Origin: Roseibium alexandrii DFL-11
GTDB lineage: Bacteria > Pseudomonadota > Alphaproteobacteria > Rhizobiales > Stappiaceae
Length of the DNA stretch: 64,000 nt
Assembly (NCBI RefSeq): GCF_000158095.2
Contig: NZ_CM011002.1
Span: 4,625,703-4,689,702, forward strand
Reading direction: 5' to 3'
The notes below the pieces were generated by a model. That model saw only the letters and a list, made by a program, of their open reading frames with translations. It was not told the DNA's origin and searched no databases. Made by a program: the position numbers and the translations under genes. Positions within the stretch are counted from its first letter, which is position 1, and each line of letters opens with the position of its first letter. Of the stretch, positions 51,589 to 60,353 are shown piece by piece.

Positions 51589-52734
51589 ATGGTGCTGACT
51601 GCCAATTGGTCATATCCAACCGCCATGCGCTTCGGCGCAGGTCGCATTTCGGAAATCGCCGATGCCTGTAAGGCGTCCGGTATCTCCAAGCCCCTGCTTG
51701 TCACGGACAAAGGTCTGGCAAGCATGGACATCACCACCAAGACCCTGGACCTGCTGGATGCAGCTGGTCTGGGCCGGGGCCTGTTTTCCGAAGTCGACCC
51801 GAACCCAACGGATCTGAACGCCGGAGAAGGCGTCAAGGTCTACCAGGAAGGCGGTTATGACGGGGTTGTTGCTTTTGGCGGCGGCTCCGGGCTGGACCTC
51901 GCTAAGGTGATTGCCTTCATGGCGGGGCAGACCCGTCCGCTTTGGGATTTTGAAGACATAGGGGACTGGTGGACCCGGGCAAACGCCGATGCGATTGCGC
52001 CTATCGTTGCGGTTCCGACAACCGCCGGAACCGGATCCGAAGTCGGCCGGGCCAGTATCATCACCAAGGTCGATACGGCGGAAAAGAAAATCATCTTCCA
52101 CCCGAAGATGCTGCCGTCCGTGGTGATCTGCGATCCGGAACTGACGGTCGGAATGCCGAAGTTCCTGACCGCCGGAACCGGCCTTGATGCCTTTGCCCAC
52201 TGCGTGGAAGCCTATTCCAGCCCGCACTACCATCCAATGAGCCAGGGGATTGCGCTGGAAGGCATGCGACTGGTCGTGGACTATCTGCCGCGGGCCTACG
52301 CTGATGGCACGGATCTGGAAGCACGCGGCCACATGATGTCTGCTGCGGCCATGGGCGCGACCGCGTTCCAGAAAGGTCTCGGTGCCATTCACGCACTCAG
52401 CCATCCGATCGGTGCGGTGCACCACACCCACCACGGCACAACCAACGCCGTGTGCATGCCGGCAGTCCTCCAGTTCAACAAGTCCGCAATTGCGGACCGG
52501 TTCGACAAGGCAGCAGGCTATCTCGGTATTTCAGGCGGTTTTGAAGGCTTCTGCGCGTTCGTGGACGAGTTCAACGCTTCGATGAACATTCCGAAAACCT
52601 TGACCGAACTCGGCGTCAAGGATCCGAATATCGAGGAACTGACCGCGGCGGCTCTTCGTGACCCGAGCACTGGTGGTAATCCGATCGAGATGACCGCCGA
52701 AAACACGCGAGCGCTTTTCGAAGAGATCATGTGA
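51589..52734 (+). CDS. Iron-containing (group III) alcohol dehydrogenase
   Basis: A 381-residue NAD(P)-dependent dehydrogenase. The nucleotide motif VVAFGGGSGLDLAKVIAFM, the PTTAGTGSEVGRASIIT stretch and the metal ligands in LDAFAHCVEAYSSPHYHP and AIHALSHPIGAVHHTHHG are complete. It starts one base after the ALDH stop and ends the operon before a strong terminator. Likely oxidises a hydroxyl group of the gamma-glutamylated amino alcohol, supplying the ALDH. Confidence 0.93.
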   Translation: MVLTANWSYPTAMRFGAGRISEIADACKASGISKPLLVTDKGLASMDITTKTLDLLDAAGLGRGLFSEVDPNPTDLNAGEGVKVYQEGGYDGVVAFGGGSGLDLAKVIAFMAGQTRPLWDFEDIGDWWTRANADAIAPIVAVPTTAGTGSEVGRASIITKVDTAEKKIIFHPKMLPSVVICDPELTVGMPKFLTAGTGLDAFAHCVEAYSSPHYHPMSQGIALEGMRLVVDYLPRAYADGTDLEARGHMMSAAAMGATAFQKGLGAIHALSHPIGAVHHTHHGTTNAVCMPAVLQFNKSAIADRFDKAAGYLGISGGFEGFCAFVDEFNASMNIPKTLTELGVKDPNIEELTAAALRDPSTGGNPIEMTAENTRALFEEIM

Positions 52735-52761
52735 TCTCAACATAAGCGAACGATCAGCACG

Positions 52762-52795
52762 TAAAGGGCGCCAACCGGCGCCCTTTACTATTTTT
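52762..52795 (+). terminator. Rho-independent terminator between convergent operons
   Basis: TAAAGGGCGCC (52762-52772) and GGCGCCCTTTA (52777-52787) form a perfect 11-bp stem with loop AACC, followed by CTATTTTT. It is 27 bp after the alcohol dehydrogenase stop. The A-rich left side also makes it usable for the convergent FDH-accessory operon. Confidence 0.9.
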
Positions 52796-52809
52796 GAACT
52801 GTAGAGAAC

Positions 52810-53292
52810 TTAGTGCCCGCCCATGTCTCCATGCACGGCGACCATGTCGAGCTCTGCCGCCTGGGGCTTGATTGCCGAGAAGCCCTCCCGGAGGCCTTCG
52901 TCCGAGAGTTCACGCTGGACGGCGAGGAGCGTGTTATCGTCGTGCTCTGCGCACATGGAGGCCATGTAGGACAGCTCTTCGGACGCAACGCCCCTTGCTG
53001 CCTCGACAGACGGGGCGCCATAGATGTCGACAAAGTGTTGTGCCAGCCGGTCCACCAGTTGGTTGAACTCCGGCTCCTCAATCGGAGTAACTGCCACAAA
53101 GGTCACCCGGCCGAAGGTTTCCAATCCGAGCCAGCCGTTGACGAAGGCCTGTCTGGCCTTGCCGGTCAGCTCCGCCTCTGTCCAATCCGAGAATTCAAAA
53201 CCGCCGGATAGGCACCATTCGCCAGTCCTTGCTGGCGAAAAATAAACGTTCTGGTCGCTCTCATCGAGATGGATCGCGCGGGCAAGCTTCAT
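52810..53292 (-). CDS. FDH-locus conserved protein, DUF6505-like
   Basis: A 160-residue soluble acidic protein. The N-terminus MKLARAIHLDESDQNVYFSP and GEWCLSGGFEFSDW fit the DUF6505 family as I recall it, which is found next to formate dehydrogenase genes in alphaproteobacteria. Rich in Glu, with a His at the very end (HGDMGGH). No known activity. It is the last gene of the minus-strand accessory operon and overlaps the ligase-like gene by 4 bp. Confidence 0.72.
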   Translation of the reverse strand: MKLARAIHLDESDQNVYFSPARTGEWCLSGGFEFSDWTEAELTGKARQAFVNGWLGLETFGRVTFVAVTPIEEPEFNQLVDRLAQHFVDIYGAPSVEAARGVASEELSYMASMCAEHDDNTLLAVQRELSDEGLREGFSAIKPQAAELDMVAVHGDMGGH

Positions 53293-53996
53293 TGTGATCC
53301 CTCAAGTTGGGTAGACAGCGGAATAAGCTTTGTTTCACCATCCATCCGCATCAGCATACCGAAAAACTCATCAACACCAACAAATGTCCCGGTTTCGCCG
53401 TTGAAAGTGATGTCTTCACCGAGGTTTTTTGCAAGGCCCCGCCATTCTGCATGCACCGGTCGAGGCCCGTCTTCCTGCCATCGGTTGATCCAGTAAAGCG
53501 TGTGGCGAACCCAGCTTTCCACAAGGCGTTCAGGTTCAACTTCGCCGCAACCCTCTTCAATCAGAGATGTCCTATCTGGATCGTTGCCCGGATTTCCCTC
53601 AAGAGTTTGAACATTGAGCTCCAGGCCGATGATCAACCAGTCCGGCGTTTCGTTCGGGTTCGCTCCTGAAGCGCGTGCGCGAAAACGTCCGCAGGTGGCC
53701 CCATTTACGCGAATGCCGCCGGCCCAATCCAAATGAACCGCGACCTCGGGCGGGGCGAGGGCGCCAAGAGCTGCCTGAAAACCGAGGCCGCAGACTGGCA
53801 GCATGCTCATCGCTTCTTCCAGTGGGACTTCCGGAGCGAAGATCAGGCTTGCCCGTAACGTGCCACCTCCAAGGTTGTAAACAACAGTACCGGGGTCTGT
53901 ACCTGCAACAGCAAGGGCGACCGCCCGGTCGAACGGGTCGGCAGTGCCGGTGACCGCTTCTCCCTGGAAGAGCGGCGGGAATTGGAGATCGTTCAC
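53289..53996 (-). CDS. Biotin/lipoate protein ligase-like protein of FDH locus
   Basis: A 235-residue protein with a ligase-like domain. TADPFDRAVALAVAGTDPGTVVYNLGGG resembles the start of BPL_LplA_LipB domains, and HLDWAGGIRVNGATCGRFRA sits where biotin ligases have WPNDI-x-G; the usual catalytic Lys is not seen there, and the GRGR loop is absent. It may bind a cofactor without normal ligase activity. A Glu-rich C-terminal part carries a short SH3-like strand pair (FNGETGTFVGVDEFFGMLM). Overlaps its neighbours by 4 bp on both sides. Confidence 0.75.
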   Translation of the reverse strand: MNDLQFPPLFQGEAVTGTADPFDRAVALAVAGTDPGTVVYNLGGGTLRASLIFAPEVPLEEAMSMLPVCGLGFQAALGALAPPEVAVHLDWAGGIRVNGATCGRFRARASGANPNETPDWLIIGLELNVQTLEGNPGNDPDRTSLIEEGCGEVEPERLVESWVRHTLYWINRWQEDGPRPVHAEWRGLAKNLGEDITFNGETGTFVGVDEFFGMLMRMDGETKLIPLSTQLEGSQ

Positions 53997-55132
53997 ACCA
54001 AGCTCTCCTGCGCGGCAAGCTGTTCTGTCACTGCTGTCGCAAGCTTCTTAAACGCAGCCGTTTCCGGCGCATCCGGCGCCTTGATAACGGCCGGTGTGTC
54101 GCCATCGGCCGCGGTGCGGATGTTGAGGTGCAGCGGTATTTCAGCAAGGACTGGAACTCTCAGGCTTGCGGCCTCCTTGGCAACGCCACCATGGCCGAAG
54201 ATATGTTCTTCGTTTCCGCATTTCGAACAGATATGCGTCGACATGTTCTCCACCATGCCAAGGATCGGCACTTTCATTTCCTGGAACATGTCGATGCCCT
54301 TGCGCGCATCCAGCAAGGCGATGTCCTGCGGGGTGGACACAATCACCGCTCCGTCGACAATGAACTTCTGCGACAATGTCATCTGCACGTCGCCGGTTCC
54401 CGGTGGCAGATCGACAATCAGGACATCCAGGGCACCCCATTGAACCTGGGTCATCATCTGCTGCAAAGCGCCCATCAGCATCGGGCCCCGCCAAACAACG
54501 GCCTTGTCGCCGGATGTCATCAGACCGATCGACATCAGTGTCACGCCGTGGTTCCGCAGTGGCAAAATGGTTTGGCCATCCGGTGAAGACGGCCGACCCT
54601 TAATACCGAGCATTTCCGGTTGCGACGGACCGTAAACGTCCGCATCCAGAAGACCGACCTTCAAGCCTTGTGCCGCCAGAGCACAGGCAAGGTTCGAGGC
54701 AACGGTCGATTTTCCGACGCCGCCCTTGCCGGACGCTATGGCGATAATCTTCTTGATGCCGGCAACATGTTGAGGTCCGGAGGTGCCCGGTGCTGCCGGG
54801 ATCGGTTTGATCGGCTTCAGCTCTCCAGGACCTGCCTGCGGAACCGGAGCGGCAGGTGCTGCCAGGGCGTGCGCGGTGGATTGGTCGGAGTGCGATGTCA
54901 GGATCACTTGAGCAGACGTGCAGTCCGGCAATGCTTCGAGCCGCTGGACGGCGTCCTCCCGGAGCCGTTCCATCTCATCAACACGGGTTTGATCGATCTG
55001 AAGGACGAAACGAACAGTCCTATCTGCAACCTTGAGGCCGCGGATCATGCCTGTTGCCGGGAGGTCTTCCCCGGTCACCGGATCCACGACTGCCTTCAGT
55101 GTTTCAATAACAGTTTCGCGTGAAAGGGACAC
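53993..55132 (-). CDS. mrp: Mrp/NBP35-family P-loop ATPase (Fe-S carrier, ApbC-like)
   Basis: A 379-residue iron-sulfur cluster carrier or scaffold. An N-terminal MIP18-like domain (ETVIETLKAVVDPVTGEDLP) precedes a Pro/Ala-rich linker and the ATPase: deviant Walker A ASGKGGVGKSTVASNLA, GLLDADVYGPSQPEM, VDLPPGTGDVQMTLSQ, and the cluster-binding CSKCGNEEHIFG. GTG at 55132 is preferred: it lies 7 bp after the DUF6494-like stop with AAGG at 5 nt, whereas ATG at 55174 would overlap that gene by 35 bp. Probably delivers clusters to the Fe-S-rich FDH proteins. Confidence 0.9.
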   Translation of the reverse strand: MSLSRETVIETLKAVVDPVTGEDLPATGMIRGLKVADRTVRFVLQIDQTRVDEMERLREDAVQRLEALPDCTSAQVILTSHSDQSTAHALAAPAAPVPQAGPGELKPIKPIPAAPGTSGPQHVAGIKKIIAIASGKGGVGKSTVASNLACALAAQGLKVGLLDADVYGPSQPEMLGIKGRPSSPDGQTILPLRNHGVTLMSIGLMTSGDKAVVWRGPMLMGALQQMMTQVQWGALDVLIVDLPPGTGDVQMTLSQKFIVDGAVIVSTPQDIALLDARKGIDMFQEMKVPILGMVENMSTHICSKCGNEEHIFGHGGVAKEAASLRVPVLAEIPLHLNIRTAADGDTPAVIKAPDAPETAAFKKLATAVTEQLAAQESLV

Positions 55133-55139
55133 GTCTGCC

Positions 55140-55328
55140 TTACCCCTTGATTTCGCCTTCAACGACATGCTCAAGGCCGAGTTCCTCGATCACAATCACG
55201 GCCTTTACGTTGAAGCTTTTGCCCTCCGGTGCGCCAGCTTCGCGAACTGCGTTTTCAATGGCTTGTTGGGATGTGACCCCGACCTGTTTCAGGAATTTGC
55301 GCATGGACATGTTAAAGTCGTCGTTCAT
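55140..55328 (-). CDS. Small conserved protein, DUF6494-like
   Basis: A 62-residue protein reading MNDDFNMSMRKFLKQVGVTS, then QQAIENAVREAGAPEGKSF and VIVIEELGLEHVVEGEIKG. It fits the DUF6494 family as I remember it, found next to mrp in FDH gene sets. One N-terminal helix and a short beta pair are predicted by eye. It heads the minus-strand accessory operon. Function unknown. Confidence 0.78.
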   Translation of the reverse strand: MNDDFNMSMRKFLKQVGVTSQQAIENAVREAGAPEGKSFNVKAVIVIEELGLEHVVEGEIKG

Positions 55329-55421
55329 TTGGACCTCCCCGTTGTTTTGACATGCATTGACGTATCGGCATTTTCGCTTCTACGCTTACAGACTGATGTC
55401 AGCTGCGTGAAGGAGGAGCGC

Positions 55422-56180
55422 GTGGCCTGCCGGAAACTTTTGATATTCGTGTTTGCGTGCATCTGGATGAGCGCGTCTGTTAATGCTGTGCGTTCTGCGG
55501 AGCCGTTTCGGCTCAGCGTGCCGCAAGATCTCAACGACAGCGGTTTCCTGAAATACCTGCTGCCCCGCTTTTCCCTGAAAACGAATACGCGGATCGAACT
55601 GGTTTCACCTGAGGATCTGGCCGAGGTACGGTTATTGGATGAACAAGGCGGAACACCGGTTTTCGACGGGCTGGATCGAACCTGGTACGCATCTGTTGAA
55701 CAGGAAACGGGCGGTACCAAAAGATTTTTGGAGTGGCTTACTGGCGATGTTGGCCGCCGCACCATTGATGGATTTCCGGCGAAGGATGGCATTGCGTTTA
55801 CCGCTGCAGCCCCTGTCGCGAAGGAAGTTGACGACGGACTGATCGCTGGAGATGCGGGAAAAGGCGAGAAGCTTGCTGTGGTGCATTGTGGACGGTGCCA
55901 CCGGGTCAACGCCGCAACGCGGATGGCCGGCATCGGCTCTACACCTTCCTTCGCGATTCTTCGAACGCTCGCCGACTGGAAGCCGCGGTTCGAGGCCTTT
56001 TTCGCGCTCAATCCGCATCCGTCATTTACACTGATCGAAGACGTCACGGAGCCGTTCGATGAAACACGGCCGCCTCCCATCGTTCCGGTCGAAATGACAC
56101 TGGAAGATCTGGATGCCATCCTCGCCTTTGTTTCACGAATCCCGCCGGCCGATTTGGGCGCGCCGCTCCAGTACCAGTGA
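55422..56180 (+). CDS. Exported protein with single c-type haem motif
   Basis: A 252-residue periplasmic protein. A signal peptide (LLIFVFACIWMSASVNAVRSAE) is followed by a region unlike standard cytochromes (about 30-140; FRLSVPQDLNDSGFLKYLLP reads like part of a binding-protein fold) and then a cytochrome c-like domain with one haem site, Cys156-x2-Cys159-His160 (VHCGRCHRV), and LDAILAFVSRIPPADLGAP at the end. A Met ligand may be in AGIGSTPSF-MT region but is not certain. GTG at 55422 with AAGGAGGA upstream is chosen. Divergent from the mrp operon and convergent with the polyferredoxin gene; possible electron acceptor of the formate enzyme. Confidence 0.75.
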   Translation: MACRKLLIFVFACIWMSASVNAVRSAEPFRLSVPQDLNDSGFLKYLLPRFSLKTNTRIELVSPEDLAEVRLLDEQGGTPVFDGLDRTWYASVEQETGGTKRFLEWLTGDVGRRTIDGFPAKDGIAFTAAAPVAKEVDDGLIAGDAGKGEKLAVVHCGRCHRVNAATRMAGIGSTPSFAILRTLADWKPRFEAFFALNPHPSFTLIEDVTEPFDETRPPPIVPVEMTLEDLDAILAFVSRIPPADLGAPLQYQ

Positions 56181-56196
56181 TCCTGATCAGGCACGG

Positions 56197-58155
56197 TCAA
56201 TGGTCGCGCCTGATATAGTCGTCGGTGGTCCGAACCCGTGGACGTTCGTTGGATGCAAACGGATTGTTCTCGCTGTGGTAAGCCGCATTGACCCGGCAGT
56301 CGTCACACATCTGAATCATCCGGGCGGCGCCGCCATCTTTGAACATGGAATGCTTGCCGGCGAGTTGCCCCATGATCCGTTCGACTGTTGAACGAACCCC
56401 AAACGGCTTACCGCATTCGATGCACTCAAACGGTTCTTCCTCTTTCAGGACAATCGGTGTCAACGCCGCGTCGCTCAAGTTCAGCTGGGGAACCAGGGAA
56501 AGAGCGCTTTCCGGGCAGATGTTAGTGCAGATGCCGCATTGCAAGCAGGCGTCTTCCTGGAAGCGAAGTTGCGGTTGATCAGGATTTTCCTTAAGGGCGC
56601 CGGAGGGGCACAAGGACACGCACGAAAGACACAATGTGCAAGCGTCTTCGTTCATGGCAACAGCGCCGTAGGGGGCTCCGGCAGGAAGATCCAGCAGTAC
56701 GTCTGGTGCATTCAAGGTTTTCGCGGCAAGGCGCGTCACCTGCCTGCGGGATCCAAGAGGAAGAATTGGGGTTTCGTTTGCTGTCCGGTCCGCCTCTTCA
56801 TAGAGCGCGGCTTCCAAATCATCTGGGTCCGTTGGTTCGAGCAACCGAACCTGGCCGTTTCCAGAAATGGCATTTGCGAGTTCGACCTGGAAGTGGAGGC
56901 CTTCCTGTTCTGTCTGGGGTGACACAAGGATGTCGACAGTGGAAAATCCGCATCCAAGGGCTGCAAGGGCTTCCGCGTGGCCAAATGCAGCCAATGCCGA
57001 CACTTCCAGCGGAATGACGTCTGTTGGCAGACCTTTGCCATACCGCGCAGACAGTTGGATTATCTCAAGGCCGTAGGCTGCATCATGGACCAGCAGGCGC
57101 GGAGGCTCGTTTGCCGCCTTGCGCCAGGTCGTTGCCAGCGTCTCTATTCGCTTGAAGACATGTTGCGGTGTTGGGGCGTCATAAGAAACAGCGCCAGACG
57201 GACACGCCGCTGAACACATCCCGCATCCTGCGCAGACCATTGGGTCGATGGTAATGTGATCTCCAGCGGGAGTAATTGCACCGGTTGGGCAAAGGTCCAG
57301 GCAGCGGTTACAGCCTGTTTTCTGCGCTCTGGAGTGTGCACAAAGGTCTTCGTTGACCTTTACGTAAATTGGTTTTTCAAACGTCCCGATAAGTTGAGAT
57401 GCTTCCAGGATAACCTTCGAATAAGCATCCTTGTTGCCGGGATCAGCGCGAAGATATCCTTCGCGTTTATCCGCGGCGGGAAACAGCGGAGTATCCCGGC
57501 GCAGGTCTACGATGATGTCACACGCGCTCCGGCCGCCGCCCTTCGGCTCGGTCCAGTTGAATGCGCCCCGACCACCTGGAATACGTTCCCGCAGTGCGTC
57601 GAAAGCGACCTGAAATCCGCCAAGAGCGCCGGTTGCAGATTTAATGTGACCGCGCACGACATCGAAGCGGCGATCGTCTGTAACCGGCATCTCGGCATCA
57701 GGGGCGACCAGCACAGTTACACTCAGAGTTTCACAAAGAAGCTTGGCCGCATCGAACGCGATGTCCGGTTCACCAAGCAGCAGGCAAGTTCCTTCAGAGG
57801 AAACGTCGACGACTCGCTCACCCGGGGCCGGCAACATGGCTTCAGCGATGAGCGCCGCCATTTTCGCCGTTGGTTCAACATCGCTCGAGGTCCACCCCGC
57901 ACGATCGCGGATGTCGATAAAATGCGGTTCATTGACTTCGAGATCCCCTGCGAGCTCTTCGAAGAACGTCCGCTCTTGTGCGCAGGCAATGACGACGTCG
58001 CCGCTCTGCAACGCTGATTCGGCCACTGCAGCTTCCGTGTGACACAGGGCTGTATGGACTTTCGAACAAGCTAGTCGGGTATGTTTTTCAATCTCTTCTG
58101 CGTTAATCGACTGGCTTTTCAAGCAGTCGCACAGCAGCAGCTTGGCTTCTGTCAT
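56197..58155 (-). CDS. Polyferredoxin (four 4Fe-4S motifs) of the formate dehydrogenase locus
   Basis: A 652-residue cytosolic Fe-S protein. Four 4Fe-4S motifs are seen: CAHSRAQKTGCNRCLDLCP, CAGCGMCSAACP, CTLCLSCVSLCP and CLQCGICTNICP. The C-terminus adds two CxxC pairs (CIECGKPFG and CDDCR), likely a zinc or rubredoxin-like site. The N-terminal 200 residues have CDCLKSQSIN and ACSKVHTALC, so may bind a further metal. Such proteins are constant partners of FDH gene sets with DUF3305/DUF3306; a role in electron supply during cofactor or cluster assembly is possible but unproven. Confidence 0.88.
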   Translation of the reverse strand: MTEAKLLLCDCLKSQSINAEEIEKHTRLACSKVHTALCHTEAAVAESALQSGDVVIACAQERTFFEELAGDLEVNEPHFIDIRDRAGWTSSDVEPTAKMAALIAEAMLPAPGERVVDVSSEGTCLLLGEPDIAFDAAKLLCETLSVTVLVAPDAEMPVTDDRRFDVVRGHIKSATGALGGFQVAFDALRERIPGGRGAFNWTEPKGGGRSACDIIVDLRRDTPLFPAADKREGYLRADPGNKDAYSKVILEASQLIGTFEKPIYVKVNEDLCAHSRAQKTGCNRCLDLCPTGAITPAGDHITIDPMVCAGCGMCSAACPSGAVSYDAPTPQHVFKRIETLATTWRKAANEPPRLLVHDAAYGLEIIQLSARYGKGLPTDVIPLEVSALAAFGHAEALAALGCGFSTVDILVSPQTEQEGLHFQVELANAISGNGQVRLLEPTDPDDLEAALYEEADRTANETPILPLGSRRQVTRLAAKTLNAPDVLLDLPAGAPYGAVAMNEDACTLCLSCVSLCPSGALKENPDQPQLRFQEDACLQCGICTNICPESALSLVPQLNLSDAALTPIVLKEEEPFECIECGKPFGVRSTVERIMGQLAGKHSMFKDGGAARMIQMCDDCRVNAAYHSENNPFASNERPRVRTTDDYIRRDH

Positions 58156-58351
58156 CTAGCGCGCGTCCTCTCCCCCATGATGCCATTTCAGCGTCTCCCG
58201 CGCAGGAAATTGGCTCATCAGTATCTAATCAAGGGCGAAGGTGTCTTTCCGTCAAGTGGCCTTTGTAAGGACTTGTAATTTCCAGACGTTGCGTCAGCAT
58301 GGGCAAAAATAAAATTTCCGGCCTGACCGGATATCTGGAGGATGCGCGCCT

Positions 58352-58921
58352 GTGAATACGGAAAGAAGCCGTTCGATGCCGGTTGGGGTTGTCGTGCGCC
58401 GCTTGCCCGGCGTGACACGCTGGCAGAAGTGGTCCTGGCGCGCTGTGTCGCTTTTGCCGGGCGCAGGTGATGCAGATTGGCAGGTGCTGCGCAAGGAAGG
58501 AGACGCAGTTGAGTACCATGCGGCCACTCTTCCTCTCGAGCTGCACCGCGCCGAAACCGAGGCCTACCTCACTGCGCTCTCTGACAAAACACCCTCACTT
58601 TATGTCGTGATGCGGCCCGCCGAAGAGCTGGACCGGGACGTCCCTATGGAGGTGATGCTGATTACTGCGTCAGCTTATGAGGGGCAAGACTATGCGGATA
58701 CGAGCGACGTTCTCGTTGAAAAGGTTCCGATGCCGCCGGGCCTGATCGCATGGGTGCGGGAGTTTGCCGAAACGCACCACGAAGACGAAATCTTTATCAA
58801 ACGCCGCCGCGACAAGAAGCGTGTTGATTTGCAAGAAGAAGGAATTGGCGACCCCCGCATTCGCCAGATGGCGGATGTCTACCGCACTCCGCGGCGCAAG
58901 TCGAAGGACACCTTGCAATGA
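58352..58921 (+). CDS. DUF3305 domain protein
   Basis: A 189-residue soluble protein. The PVGVVVRRLPGVTRWQKWSW start and LHRAETEAYLTALSDKTPSLYVVMR core, then VPMPPGLIAWVREFAETHH, fit DUF3305, which accompanies DUF3306 and formate dehydrogenase. The Lys/Arg-rich tail may be flexible. GTG at 58352 with GGAGGA 10 nt upstream is chosen. It overlaps DUF3306 by 4 bp (ATGA) and starts the plus-strand FDH operon. No enzyme activity is known. Confidence 0.85.
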   Translation: MNTERSRSMPVGVVVRRLPGVTRWQKWSWRAVSLLPGAGDADWQVLRKEGDAVEYHAATLPLELHRAETEAYLTALSDKTPSLYVVMRPAEELDRDVPMEVMLITASAYEGQDYADTSDVLVEKVPMPPGLIAWVREFAETHHEDEIFIKRRRDKKRVDLQEEGIGDPRIRQMADVYRTPRRKSKDTLQ

Positions 58922-59595
58922 CCGGCGATGAAAAATCGGGGATGGATTTCTGGTCGCGGCGAAAAGCGGCAGTGCAGCGGTCCGAAGAGCTGGAACGTGT
59001 TCTGGTAGAAGAAGCAGAGGTCGCCAAGGAACGGGCCGAGCTTGAAACTAAAAGCGATGCTGAGATCCTCGAGGAACTCAACCTTCCGGACCCCGATACG
59101 CTCACCGAAAACGATGACTTTAGCCAGTTCTTGTCGGCTGCGGTTCCCGAGCGGCTGAAACGGCGTGCGCTGCGCAGGTTATGGGGCCTCAATCCGGTTC
59201 TTGCCAATCTGGATGGGTTGGTGGACTACGCAGATGACTTCACCGACGCTGCAACAGTCGTTTCCAACATGCAAACCGTTTATCAGGTCGGCAGAGGTAT
59301 GGTGGAACGGTTTGTTGAGGGTGCGGAAGAGGAAGCCGTCGAAGAATTCGCTGACGAAATTTCAGACCCGGTTGAAGAAAACGAAAGAAATGCTGCAGTG
59401 CAAGATGAGCAAAATACTGCAGAGCAGCATAATTGCGGCGAAAATGAAGAAGCACTTGTGCAATTGACGCAAGGAGAAGCCTTGTTGCAAGATATGCCAA
59501 TACGTGACGAGTTTGAGTCTTCGGTGGGTGATACAATCAATGTCGAGGCAGAGCCGCCTCAACGCCCTCGCCGAATGAGGTTCGACTATTCGTGA
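58918..59595 (+). CDS. DUF3306 domain protein
   Basis: A 225-residue acidic protein. FWSRRKAAVQRSEELERVLVEE forms a charged helix, followed by FSQFLSAAVPERLKRRALRRLW and GLNPVLANLDGLVDYADDFTD, the DUF3306 core. The C-terminal 90 residues are Glu-rich and look disordered, ending in basic RPRRMRFDYS. Co-translated with DUF3305. The base composition of the tail is more AT-rich than that of neighbours, as expected for a loosely constrained region. Confidence 0.85.
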   Translation: MTGDEKSGMDFWSRRKAAVQRSEELERVLVEEAEVAKERAELETKSDAEILEELNLPDPDTLTENDDFSQFLSAAVPERLKRRALRRLWGLNPVLANLDGLVDYADDFTDAATVVSNMQTVYQVGRGMVERFVEGAEEEAVEEFADEISDPVEENERNAAVQDEQNTAEQHNCGENEEALVQLTQGEALLQDMPIRDEFESSVGDTINVEAEPPQRPRRMRFDYS

Positions 59596-59652
59596 ATATC
59601 GAACCCGACTTGTGGGAGCTAAACTCTTTGCGTTTGAGGGAGGTGACGGCGC

Positions 59653-60261
59653 ATGGCCGCTGTTGTGACGGAATATGTGATCGACCCGGAAGACCAGGCG
59701 AGAGCTGACTTATATAATTTCTTGGGGGTGTTGCTGGCAAAGCCAGCGGACGGTGACCTCCTGAAGCAAATTGCTGCGCTTTCAGGCGACGACACCCCGC
59801 TGGGCACGACCCTCAAAACCCTTGCAAAACTTGCTTCAGTAACATCAGAGCAGGACGCCGAGCGCGAATTCAACGCGTTGTTCATCGGCCTCGGGCGCGG
59901 TGAGCTCTTACCCTATGCAAGCCATTACCTGACAGGCTTCTTGAACGAAAAGCCTCTTGCCAACCTGCGGCAGGAGATGGCTGAGCGCGGTATCCAGCGC
60001 GCGGAGGGCAAAAAGGAGCCGGAGGACAACATCGCATCGCTGATGGAAATCATGGGCGGGCTTATCGTTGGACGTTTCGGCAAGGTCACTTCGGTCGCGG
60101 ACCAGAAGGCCTTTTTCAACGCACATGTGGGCCCCTGGGCCGTGCACTTCTTCAGTGACTTGGAGGCCTCAAGGACGTCGGTCCTTTATTCGGCCGTCGG
60201 GTCGCTCGGGCGGCAGTTTATGGAGATCGAAGCAGAAGCATTCGAGATGTTGCCCAATTAG
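59653..60261 (+). CDS. TorD/DmsD-like redox-enzyme chaperone for formate dehydrogenase
   Basis: A 202-residue all-helical chaperone. DQARADLYNFLGVLLAKPAD begins the fold, EREFNALFIGLGRGELLPYASHYLTGF holds the conserved peptide-binding stretch (the motif Y-x-S-x-Y/H), and DNIASLMEIMGGLI plus HVGPWAVHFFSDLE complete the pattern. Members bind the Tat signal of molybdoenzymes until the cofactor is inserted. Its client is most likely the FDH alpha subunit encoded 400 bp downstream. GAGGGAGGTGA precedes the ATG. Confidence 0.9.
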   Translation: MAAVVTEYVIDPEDQARADLYNFLGVLLAKPADGDLLKQIAALSGDDTPLGTTLKTLAKLASVTSEQDAEREFNALFIGLGRGELLPYASHYLTGFLNEKPLANLRQEMAERGIQRAEGKKEPEDNIASLMEIMGGLIVGRFGKVTSVADQKAFFNAHVGPWAVHFFSDLEASRTSVLYSAVGSLGRQFMEIEAEAFEMLPN

Positions 60262-60353
60262 ATTTTCCGGCATGACGCGATGCCGGGAAATCTAACATTC
60301 ACGTTGACAATTAAGGCGGCGCCGCCGCCTGGAATGAGAGGAGGATTGCAACG

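Noticed and set aside
55032..55421. Long N-terminal extension of the cytochrome c-like gene
   Set aside because: It would run antisense through mrp and the DUF6494-like gene; a signal peptide begins right at GTG 55422.
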